From assembly GCA_041912595.1 (NCBI GenBank), contig JAYRMR010000010.1, forward strand, positions 1 through 64,000: a stretch of 64,000 bases of DNA, written 5' to 3'. A model generated the notes under the pieces. The model was not told the DNA's origin. It saw only the letters and a program-made list of their open reading frames with translations, and did not search any database. Both the position numbers and the translations under genes were made by a program. The DNA is from Roseateles_B sp041912595 (GTDB lineage: Bacteria; Pseudomonadota; Gammaproteobacteria; Burkholderiales; Burkholderiaceae_C). Shown here piece after piece: positions 57,275 to 64,000 of this stretch (position 1 is the first letter of the stretch; the number at the start of each line of letters is the position of its first letter).

Positions 57275-58924
57275 ATGCCCCGCCCCGGACTGCCCGCCTC
57301 CCCCGCTCCCCGCCTGCGCGCCGGGGTCCTGGGCCTCCTGGCCGCGCTCGGGTCCCTGCCGGCCGCCGCGCCGGCACACGCCGAGGTGCCGGCACACGCC
57401 GAGGCGCCCGGCAAGCCCATCGTCTACTGCAGCGAGGCCAGCCCCGAGGGCTTCGATCCCGGCCTGTGGGACAGCACCAGCACCAACAACGCCGTGCGCC
57501 AGCTCTTCCAGGGCCTGCTCGGCTTCGAGCGCGGCGGCACGGTGCTGGTGCCGCGCCTCGCGGAGCGCTGGACGGTGTCGCCGGATGCCCGCGTCTTCAC
57601 CTTCACGCTGCGCCGCGGGGTGAAGTTCCACCAGCGCGCCTGGTTCACGCCGAGCCGCGAGCTCAACGCCGACGACGTGCTCTTCACCTTCGGCCGTTTC
57701 CTCGACCCGGCGCATCCCTTCAACCGGGCGCTGCCCGGCAACTTCATCTACCCCAACAACCTGGGCCTGGCGAAGCTCGTGCAGACGCTGGAGAAGCTGG
57801 ACGAGCACACCGTGCGCTTCACCCTGCGCGAGCCCAACGTGGTCTTCCTCAGCTGGTTCGCCATGCCCTTCGCCGGCATCCATTCGGCGGAGTACGCGCA
57901 GCAGCTGCTGCAGCGCGGCGAGCCGCACCGGCTCAACAGCGCGCCGGTGGGCACCGGCCCCTTCGCCTTCCGCCGCTACGACAAGGACGACGTCCTGCGC
58001 CTGGAAGCGAATCCCGACTACTGGGCCGGCCCGGTGCGCACGCCCAAGCTCATCTTCGCCATCGCCCGCGAGCCCAATGTGCGCGTGCAGAAGCTGCTGG
58101 CCGGCGAGTGCCAGGTGAGCTCGCCGGCGCGGGACATCGACGTGCCGGTGCTCGCGAAGCGCGCGGACATCCGGCTGCTGCAGGTCCAGGCCCTGAACAT
58201 CAGCTACCTGAGCTTCAACCTGGCCCGCGCGCCGACGAATGTGCGCGCGGTGCGCGAGGCGCTGGACATCGCCATCGACCGCCCCGCGCTCTTCAAGGTG
58301 CTGTTCCCCCGGGGCGACGCCACGCCGGCAGTGAGCGCCTTCCCGCCGGCCATCCCGGGCTTCGACCGCAGCCTGCGCAACGAGTACGACCCCGCCCGCG
58401 CACGCCGTCTGCTCGCCGAGGCGGGCTACCCGGACGGCTTCGCCCTGGACCTCTGGGCCCTGCCCATCGCCCGCCCGACCAACCCGAACGGCCTGCTGCT
58501 GGCGCAGATGATCCAGCAGGACTGGGCACGCATCGGCGTGCGGGCCCGCATCAAGACCTACGAGTGGGGTGAGTACCTCAAGCGCGCCAACAAGGGCGAG
58601 CACGACGTCTACATGAGCGGCTGGAGCGGCGAGAGCGGCGACGCCGACGAATTCCTCACGCCCAACCTCAGCTGCGCGGCCAACCGCAGCGGCGTGAAGT
58701 TCTGCAACGCCGAGTTCGAACGCCTGATCGACACCGCCCGCGCCACGCCCGACGCCGCCCGCCGCGCGGCGCTGTACGTCGAGGCGCAGCGCATCTTCCA
58801 CCGCGAGCGGCCGTGGATCCCCTTCGCGCACTCCACGCTCTACCTGCCCGTGCGGTCGGACGTGAAGGGCTTCGTGATCAACCCCAACGGCGGCGTCGAG
58901 TTCGAGAAGGTCTGGCGCGAATGA
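57275..58924 (+). CDS. Dipeptide/oligopeptide-binding protein (SBP family 5, DppA/DdpA-like)
   Basis: A 549-residue periplasmic binding protein. The signal sequence is long and ends in a small duplicated PAHAEVPAHAEAP. The SBP_bac_5 core begins CSEASPEGFDPGLWDSTSTNNA and includes FTLRRGVKFHQRAWFTPSRELNADDVLFTFGRFLDP and the ANPDYWAGP motif. Close relatives are DppA, MppA and DdpA. It is ATGA-coupled to the D-Ala-D-Ala dipeptidase and followed by LD-carboxypeptidase, so its ligand is likely a wall peptide. The matching permeases are at 49-51 kb and no ATPases are in the window. Confidence 0.93.
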   Translation: MPRPGLPASPAPRLRAGVLGLLAALGSLPAAAPAHAEVPAHAEAPGKPIVYCSEASPEGFDPGLWDSTSTNNAVRQLFQGLLGFERGGTVLVPRLAERWTVSPDARVFTFTLRRGVKFHQRAWFTPSRELNADDVLFTFGRFLDPAHPFNRALPGNFIYPNNLGLAKLVQTLEKLDEHTVRFTLREPNVVFLSWFAMPFAGIHSAEYAQQLLQRGEPHRLNSAPVGTGPFAFRRYDKDDVLRLEANPDYWAGPVRTPKLIFAIAREPNVRVQKLLAGECQVSSPARDIDVPVLAKRADIRLLQVQALNISYLSFNLARAPTNVRAVREALDIAIDRPALFKVLFPRGDATPAVSAFPPAIPGFDRSLRNEYDPARARRLLAEAGYPDGFALDLWALPIARPTNPNGLLLAQMIQQDWARIGVRARIKTYEWGEYLKRANKGEHDVYMSGWSGESGDADEFLTPNLSCAANRSGVKFCNAEFERLIDTARATPDAARRAALYVEAQRIFHRERPWIPFAHSTLYLPVRSDVKGFVINPNGGVEFEKVWRE

Positions 58925-59541
58925 CCCTGCCCATGCCCCTGATCGCGTGCGAGGACATCGCCGCGCACCCCGACTTCCAGTCCTTGCGCGGCGTCCCCGA
59001 GATCGACCTCGACCTGCGCTACGCCACGCCGGACAACTTCGTGAGCCGTGACGTCTACGGCCCGCTCGACTGCGCCTACCTGCGCCGTGACGCGGCCGCC
59101 GGCCTGCAGCGCGCGGCGGCCTGGCTGCAGCGCCACCGGGCCGGCTGGCGGATCCGCGTCTTCGATGCCCTGCGGCCGCAGCGCGTGCAGGAAGCGCTCT
59201 ATGCCGAGCTCGCGGGCACGCCGCTGGCGCTGTACCTGGCGCATCCCGAGGCCGGCTCGCTGCACTCCTTCGGCGTGGCCGTCGATGCGGGGCTGCTGGA
59301 CGCCGACGGGCGCGAGCTGGACATGGGATCGGGCTTCGACGAGATGTGCCTGCTGTCCCACCCCGACCACGAGGCGGAGCATCTGGCGCAGGGCCTGCTC
59401 ACCGCACAGCAGCTGAGCCACCGCGGCTGGCTGCGCGCGGCGATGCGGGCCGGCGGCTTCCACACCATCACGACCGAGTGGTGGCATTTCGAGTTCGGCG
59501 ATCGCGAGCAGGCCCGCGCGACGCTGCCCCGCGTCCTGTGA
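58921..59541 (+). CDS. ddpX: D-alanyl-D-alanine dipeptidase (VanX/DdpX-like)
   Basis: A 206-residue zinc peptidase of family M15D. The motif SLHSFGVAVD supplies His115 and Asp122, and TEWWHFEF supplies Glu186 and His189, exactly as in VanX/DdpX; LRYATPDNFVSRDVY near the start is also typical. It cleaves free D-Ala-D-Ala. In E. coli ddpX is grouped with the ddpABCDF peptide transporter, and here it overlaps the binding-protein gene (ATGA at 58921-58924). No signal peptide is seen, so it is cytoplasmic. A role in wall-peptide recycling or starvation use is likely; resistance to glycopeptides is not implied. Confidence 0.94.
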   Translation: MTLPMPLIACEDIAAHPDFQSLRGVPEIDLDLRYATPDNFVSRDVYGPLDCAYLRRDAAAGLQRAAAWLQRHRAGWRIRVFDALRPQRVQEALYAELAGTPLALYLAHPEAGSLHSFGVAVDAGLLDADGRELDMGSGFDEMCLLSHPDHEAEHLAQGLLTAQQLSHRGWLRAAMRAGGFHTITTEWWHFEFGDREQARATLPRVL

Positions 59542-59560
59542 CGCCCACCAGGAGCCCCGC

Positions 59561-60598
59561 ATGGACCGACGCCATTTCCTGCAGACCGCGCCGCTGGGCG
59601 CCCTCGCCGCCACGGGCGGCAGCGCTGCCGCGGCCGGGCGAGCGCCCCTGCTGCGCCCGCGCCGCCTGCAGCCGGGTGACACGATCGGCCTCATCAGCCC
59701 GGCCAACGCCAGCTTCGAGCGGGAGCCCGTGGCCCTCGCCACCGAGGCGCTGCAGACCCTGGGCCTGCGGGTGCAGCTGGGGCCGCATGCCCTCTCGCGG
59801 CGCGGGCAGTTCGGCGGCACGGACGCCGAGCGGGCCGAGGACATCCACCGCTTTTTCGCCGATGACGGCATCGCCGGCCTGCTCGCGCTCACGGGCGGCT
59901 CGGGCTGCGCGCGCATCGTCGATCGCCTGGACTACGGGCTGATCCGGTCGCACCCCAAGTTCTTCGGCGGCTTCTCCGACGTCACCTGCCTCATCAACGC
60001 CATCCACGGCCAGACGGGGCTCGTCACCTTCCATGCGCCCTTCGCGGGTTCGACCTGGACGGACTTCACCACCCGCCACTTCCGCGCGCTCGTGATGGCG
60101 GGCGAGGCGCCCCTGCTGCAGAACCCGCGCGGTGAGCAGGGCGGTGACCTCGTCCAGGCCCATGACCGCGCCTGGACCGTGCGCGGCGGCCGCGCGCGCG
60201 GGCGGCTGATCGGCGGCAACCTGGCCGTGCTCAGCGCCATGGCGGGCTCGGCCTACTTTCCGGACTTCGACGGCGCGGTGCTCTTCCTGGAAGACATCAA
60301 CGAGTACATCTACCGCGTGGACCGCATGCTGGCCACACTGCGCCTGGCCGGTGCCTTCCGGCGACTGGCGGGCGTGGTGCTGGGCCAGTTCACGAAGTGC
60401 GAGCCGGGCGACGGCAACTACGGCACGCTGACGCTGGACGAGGTCTTCGAGGACTACTTCGGCGGGCTGGGCGTGCCGGTCTACCGCGGCGCGATGATCG
60501 GCCACATCCCGCGCAAGTTCACGCTGCCGCTCGGCGCCGAGGCCGAGATCGACGCCGACGCCTGCACGCTGCGCCTGCTGGAGCCCGCCGTCCGCTGA
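59561..60598 (+). CDS. LD-carboxypeptidase (peptidase S66, LdcA/MccF-like)
   Basis: A 345-residue serine peptidase. MDRRHFLQTAPLGALAATGGSAAA looks like a Tat-type or Sec signal, so it may act in the periplasm, unlike cytoplasmic LdcA. The fold shows TIGLISPANA, GTDAERAEDIH, a nucleophile in GFSDVT (Ser139, usually GYSD), FLEDINEYIYRVDRML with the Glu and GHIPRKFTLP with the His. It removes D-Ala from LD-linked murein peptides, or cleaves related amides. It lies 19 bp after ddpX and completes a wall-peptide operon. Confidence 0.92.
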   Translation: MDRRHFLQTAPLGALAATGGSAAAAGRAPLLRPRRLQPGDTIGLISPANASFEREPVALATEALQTLGLRVQLGPHALSRRGQFGGTDAERAEDIHRFFADDGIAGLLALTGGSGCARIVDRLDYGLIRSHPKFFGGFSDVTCLINAIHGQTGLVTFHAPFAGSTWTDFTTRHFRALVMAGEAPLLQNPRGEQGGDLVQAHDRAWTVRGGRARGRLIGGNLAVLSAMAGSAYFPDFDGAVLFLEDINEYIYRVDRMLATLRLAGAFRRLAGVVLGQFTKCEPGDGNYGTLTLDEVFEDYFGGLGVPVYRGAMIGHIPRKFTLPLGAEAEIDADACTLRLLEPAVR

Positions 60599-60625
60599 GC
60601 CCCGCCCGCTCAGTCCCCCGCCCGC

Positions 60626-61483
60626 TCAGCGGCAGGGCGCGACCGGCAGGCCGTAGGGCAGCAGGAGGTCCGCCGTGGCGCCGCTGCGGCACAGCTGGGT
60701 CAGCGCGCGGTCGAAGGCCTGGTGATCCGCCGGCTTCAGGCGCTGCCGACTCAGGCCGAAGTGGTAGCTCAGCTGGCGCACGACGCCGGCCGACTGCAGC
60801 GGCGCCAGGGTCTCGTTCTGCAGCAGCGTGAGCGCGGTGCTCTCGTTGACGAGCGCCAGCCCGTCCGGGCCATAGGCGCCCTGGCCCAGGCGGCGCAGCA
60901 CGGTGAGGTTGTCGGGCTCGACCCGGACATCGACCTCCAGCCCCTGGGTCAGCTCCTGCAGCAGCTGGGCGGTGCCCGACGGTCCGTAGGCGGCCACGGT
61001 ATGACCGACCAGGCTGCGCGGCCCCTTGTAGACGAAGACCTGCCCGCTGCGCGCGAACAGGGCATAACGCGCCATCAGCACGGGGCGCGTGACATGGAAG
61101 AAGCGGCGGCGCTCGGCGATGTCGGCCACGGTGAAGAGGCCGTCCGCCTCGCCCTGCTCGGCACGTGCCAGCGCCTGGCGCCAGGACAGGAAGCGCACCT
61201 CGCAGCGCCATTTCAGCTCCGCGCACACCGCCTGCAGCACGGCCACCATGGGGCCGGCGGGCTCGCCCTGCTCGCGGTAGGTGTAGGGCGGGCGGTCCTG
61301 GGTGTAGAACATGCGGATGGGCGTGGCGGCGCTCGCCCCGCCCGCGCCGCCGGCGAGCAGCGCCGCCAGGGTCACCAGAAGGGGTCCCACGAGGCGCCCC
61401 CCACGGCGCGCGGCCACGCCCGGCTCACGGCCCGCCGTCCTGCGGCCGCCGTGCGGTGCCTGCCTCCTGCTGATCACCTCCAT
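60626..61483 (-). CDS. Orphan periplasmic solute-binding protein (family 3-like)
   Basis: A 285-residue exported protein; the basic N-terminus and a hydrophobic segment (GPLLVTLAALLAGGAGGASAA) form the signal. IRMFYTQDRPPYTYREQGEPAGPMVAVLQAVCAELKW opens the SBP_bac_3 fold; GEADGLFTVADIAERRRFF, YALFARSGQVFVYKGPRSL and AYGPSGTAQLLQELTQGLEV follow. It is a clear paralogue of the gene at 61640 (shared YALFxRSGQxxVYxGP, YGPSGTxxxL, PDNxTVLRxLGxGxYG). The start is uncertain. No transporter partner is adjacent. It is convergent with the LD-carboxypeptidase gene. Confidence 0.78.
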   Translation of the reverse strand: MEVISRRQAPHGGRRTAGREPGVAARRGGRLVGPLLVTLAALLAGGAGGASAATPIRMFYTQDRPPYTYREQGEPAGPMVAVLQAVCAELKWRCEVRFLSWRQALARAEQGEADGLFTVADIAERRRFFHVTRPVLMARYALFARSGQVFVYKGPRSLVGHTVAAYGPSGTAQLLQELTQGLEVDVRVEPDNLTVLRRLGQGAYGPDGLALVNESTALTLLQNETLAPLQSAGVVRQLSYHFGLSRQRLKPADHQAFDRALTQLCRSGATADLLLPYGLPVAPCR

Positions 61484-61639
61484 CCGGTCACCCTGCCTCG
61501 CCTGCTTCACGTGCCTCACGTGTCAAGGGCGCCGAGCATAGCGGGCCAGCGACGACACGCGGCTGACACCGCAGCGAAGCACTCGGATGTGCAGCCGATG
61601 CGAGACAGTGCCGGCCGGGCCGGCGGCCCGCCCACACCG

Positions 61640-62449
61640 TCAGCGCGGCTGCAGGGCGCAGGCCGACGCCGGCACCATGTAGGGGCGCAGCAGCGCGGCG
61701 GTGCGCCCCTGCCGGCACTGGCGCTGCAGGGCGTCCTCGAACTGTTCGAAGTCCGCCTGCGTCCAGCGGGCGCGCACCAGGCCAAAGCCATAGGTGAACT
61801 CGCGGACCGAGCCCGCCATCTGCAGGCCCTGGAGGCGCTCCTGCTTGAGCAGCCACAGCGCCACGCTCTCGTTGATGAAGGCCAGGCCCTGCTCGCCATA
61901 GCGGCCATGGCCCAGCTTGCGCAGCACGGTGCTGTTGTCCGGCTCGGTGTGGATGACGAGGCCGGGCAGCTCGCGGGTGAGTTCCGCCAGGGCCGAGGAG
62001 GTGCCCGAGGGCCCGTAGACGCCGATCTCGCGGCCCTTCAGACTGGCCGGCCCCTGGTAGACGTAGCTCTGGCCGCTGCGCGAGAACAGGGCGTAGCGGG
62101 CATCGATGACGGGGCTGGTGAAGAGGAACAGCGGCTCACGCTCGGCCGTCTGGAGCAGCGGGAAGATGCCGTCGACGCGTCCGGCCTCGGCATCGGCATA
62201 GGCGCGCCGCCAGGGCAGCAGCTGGATGTCACAGCGCCAGCGGAGCTGCTCGCACACGGCGCGCAGCACATCCACCAGCGGGCCCGTCGCCTTCCCCTGG
62301 CGCTCGACGACGTAGGGCGGCAGCGCCTCGGTGACGAAGCGGCGCGGCTCCGGGGCGGCCGGCAACGGCCCGGCCGTCGACACCGCCGGGGCCAGGCCCA
62401 TCACGGCGGACACGATCCAGGCGGCGGCAAGGCAGTGGGGGAGTCGCAT
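61640..62449 (-). CDS. Orphan periplasmic solute-binding protein, paralogue of the preceding gene
   Basis: A 269-residue exported protein with a signal peptide (1-26, cleavage near STAGP). FVTEALPPYVVERQGKATGPLVDVLRAVCEQLRW, VDGIFPLLQTAEREPLF, YALFSRSGQSYVYQGPASL, VYGPSGTSSALAELTREL and NSTVLRKLGHGRYG show the same family as the gene at 60626. It lies upstream of that gene on the same strand, with 156 bp between, so they are a tandem duplication. Two conserved cysteines (VCEQLRWRC) probably form a disulfide. Ligand unknown. Confidence 0.8.
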   Translation of the reverse strand: MRLPHCLAAAWIVSAVMGLAPAVSTAGPLPAAPEPRRFVTEALPPYVVERQGKATGPLVDVLRAVCEQLRWRCDIQLLPWRRAYADAEAGRVDGIFPLLQTAEREPLFLFTSPVIDARYALFSRSGQSYVYQGPASLKGREIGVYGPSGTSSALAELTRELPGLVIHTEPDNSTVLRKLGHGRYGEQGLAFINESVALWLLKQERLQGLQMAGSVREFTYGFGLVRARWTQADFEQFEDALQRQCRQGRTAALLRPYMVPASACALQPR

Positions 62450-62600
62450 GTGGCAAGCATATCGGAGCCCCGGGCGACGGCGCCCTTCGCGCCTTGCGGG
62501 CGGCTGCCCCACGTCAAGGCCGCGCCACAGACCTCCCCGGAACCGGGGCACTGAGATCGCACTGAGATGGCCCTGAGGCCGCGGGAACGGGCAGCGGGGA

Positions 62601-64000
62601 TCAGCGCCGGCCGGCCAGCCAGTTCACGAGCTGGTCCAGCACCGGGCGGCCCGCCCAGCCGGCGGCCTCGTCGTTGAGCATCACGGCCAGCACCCAGGTC
62701 CGGCCGCGGCCGTCCTGAACCACGCCGGCCAGCGAGACGACGTCCCGCAGCGTGCCGGTCTTGAGCCGGGCCCGGCCCTGGGCCGGTGCGCCCACGAAAC
62801 GCCGGCGCAGGGTGCCGTCGACGCCCGCCACCGGCAAGCCGGACAGCCATTCCGGCGCCCGGGGGCTGCGCACCATGTGGCGGACGAGCCGGGCCAGCGC
62901 CTCGGCACTGATGCGCTCGGTGCGTGACAGCCCGGCGCCGTTGTCCAGGACGAGCCCGGCGCTCTCCAGGCCGTTCTGCGCCAGCCAGGCCTGCGTCGCG
63001 GCGGCGGCGAGGTCCTGCGTGCTGGCGGTCGCGGGGCCGTCCGAGGCCGCGGCGCCGAGGCGCTGGTAGAGCAGGCGCAGCTGCAGGTTGTCGGAGCGCT
63101 TGAGCGCGCCGCGCAGGCTCTCGGCCAGCGGCCGGCCGCCATGGGACTGCAGCACGCGGGCCGCCGCCGGCGTCACGCCGTCCCGGATCTCCCCGCGCAG
63201 CTCGCCGCCCAGCGATTGCCACAGCTGGCGCAGCGTGAAAGCCAGTACCCACTGACGATCCAGCGCCTGCAGCCACGGCTTCTGCTCGCAGCTCACGGGG
63301 AAGCGCCCCTCGAGGATCAGGCGGGGCGGCACGGCGGGTGCCGCGGGAGGCGGCGGCTGGAAGCGGAAGCTCAGCGGCAGCACGTCCCAGTGGCGGCAGG
63401 GGGCCTCGGCCAGCGCGACGCCGCGGGTGTCCACCTCCACCTGCGGCCAGTCCGGCAGACGGGCCTGCAAGGCGCCCGCGCCCGCGCTGCGTAACTCCAG
63501 CTGCTGCACGCCGCCGTCCAGCAGCAAGGCGTCGGGCACGACGTTGTAGGCGAAGTTCGGGGTCTCGTCGAACGGCGGGGTGACGAGGTCCGGCCGCGCG
63601 GGCGAGAACAGCGAGCGGTCCAGCACCACGCCCTGGGCCAGGGTCTGGATGCCGGCGAGCCGGAGCTGGCGCAGCAGGGACCACAGCGCGGCGGTGTCGA
63701 AGTCGCCATCGCCGGCGCCTCGCAGGTACAGCGGGCCGTCCAGCACGCCCTGCAGAAGCGGCGCCTCGGTCAGCAGCTCGGTGCGGGGGCGCAGCTCCGA
63801 GCCCAGGCGGTCCAGCGCGACGGCCGCCGTGAGCAGCTTGATGACCGAGCCGGGCACCATGGGCCGCTCGGCCTGCCAGACGAGGCCAGACGCCGGATCG
63901 TCCAGGGGGAAGGCCCGCACCGCCAGGGATTCGGCCGGGATGCCCACCTCCGCGAGCGCCTGGCGCACGGGCGCCGGCAGCGTCGTCTCGGGGGCTTGCG
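62601..64000 (-). CDS. dacB: D-alanyl-D-alanine carboxypeptidase/endopeptidase PBP4 (partial, N-terminus outside window)
   Basis: About 466 residues of a peptidase S13 protein; the frame stays open to the right edge (PETTLPAPVRQALAEVGIP), so the signal peptide and true start are beyond 64000. The three penicillin-binding motifs are visible: PGSVIKLLT (SxxK), KRSDNLQLRLL (SxN) and LKTGTL (KTG). PBP4 cuts D-Ala-D-Ala crosslinks in peptidoglycan. It fits the wall-related gene content of this end of the window (amidase, DdpX, LD-carboxypeptidase). Confidence 0.93.
   Translation of the reverse strand, partial: QAPETTLPAPVRQALAEVGIPAESLAVRAFPLDDPASGLVWQAERPMVPGSVIKLLTAAVALDRLGSELRPRTELLTEAPLLQGVLDGPLYLRGAGDGDFDTAALWSLLRQLRLAGIQTLAQGVVLDRSLFSPARPDLVTPPFDETPNFAYNVVPDALLLDGGVQQLELRSAGAGALQARLPDWPQVEVDTRGVALAEAPCRHWDVLPLSFRFQPPPPAAPAVPPRLILEGRFPVSCEQKPWLQALDRQWVLAFTLRQLWQSLGGELRGEIRDGVTPAAARVLQSHGGRPLAESLRGALKRSDNLQLRLLYQRLGAAASDGPATASTQDLAAAATQAWLAQNGLESAGLVLDNGAGLSRTERISAEALARLVRHMVRSPRAPEWLSGLPVAGVDGTLRRRFVGAPAQGRARLKTGTLRDVVSLAGVVQDGRGRTWVLAVMLNDEAAGWAGRPVLDQLVNWLAGRR

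Noticed and set aside
54728..58831. A 1367-codon open frame on the minus strand
   Set aside because: It covers the ABC-2 permease, ATPase and binding-protein genes in another frame; its composition is Arg/Ala/Gly/Pro-rich with no domain, as expected of shadow frames in very GC-rich DNA.
58921..59541. Glycopeptide resistance gene vanX
   Set aside because: The enzyme family is right, but no vanH, vanA or vanRS genes are near; the coupling with a peptide-binding protein and LD-carboxypeptidase points to DdpX-type peptide use.

Overview
This window reads as chromosomal DNA of a high-GC beta-proteobacterium of the order Burkholderiales, probably close to the Sphaerotilaceae/Comamonadaceae (Rubrivivax, Roseateles or Ideonella type). 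This rests on the very high GC content, the gene families present and their order (LysR - OFA transporter - HPP protein - fdsGBACD), a PEP-CTERM protein, and typical Burkholderiales orphan periplasmic binding proteins. It is inferred from gene content only. I saw no rRNA, tRNA or CRISPR array.

Layout. 0-0.5 kb: right end of an IS3-type element that truncates a PfkB sugar kinase gene. 0.6-3.4 kb: two tandem orphan periplasmic binding proteins and a LysR regulator. 3.6-12 kb: an apparent formate operon with OFA-type transporter, HPP membrane protein, and the soluble NAD-dependent molybdenum formate dehydrogenase FdsGBA with maturation factors FdhD/FdsC and FdsD. 12-17 kb: scattered metabolic and hypothetical genes with a Crp/Fnr-type regulator. 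17.2-19.8 kb: a compact candidate RiPP locus (56-residue double-glycine precursor, MvdD/MdnC-type ATP-grasp ligase, secreted DUF6624 protein, possibly a GNAT enzyme) with its own promoter, palindrome and hairpins. 20.9-23.4 kb: molybdenum cofactor genes moaA and mobA, useful to the formate dehydrogenase, with an FNR-like box before moaA. 23.4-28.6 kb: secreted serine protease, acetyltransferase, OPT transporter, VOC protein. 28.7-34.6 kb: accessory stretch with a caspase-like protease, a divergent partner gene, an ATGA-coupled small gene and several orphan small genes including DUF6980.

34.7-44.5 kb: leftward genes for signal peptidase, a PH-like membrane protein, a YceI lipoprotein and a peroxiredoxin; a copper-bufferin-type RiPP operon (bufA-bufB-bufC); a PEP-CTERM phytase-like protein; and an operon-like run LysE - GNAT - YidD - DUF5329 - DUF4197. 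44.6-48 kb: secreted M13 metallopeptidase and a GAF/HD-GYP phosphodiesterase. 48.1-64 kb is rich in cell-wall peptide functions: lipoprotein N-acetylmuramoyl-alanine amidase, two dipeptide-type ABC permeases, then 7 kb further an oligopeptide-binding protein with DdpX-type D-Ala-D-Ala dipeptidase and LD-carboxypeptidase, and a partial PBP4 (dacB) at the right edge. Between and around these lie agmatinase, a metallo-beta-lactamase-fold protein, an AraC/GlxA regulator, a drug-type ABC exporter and two more orphan binding proteins.

The most interesting parts are the ATP-grasp RiPP locus, the caspase locus, the bufferin operon, and a 14-bp motif (GGGTCAGGTCTTGC) dispersed in five exact copies, three of them inside genes.
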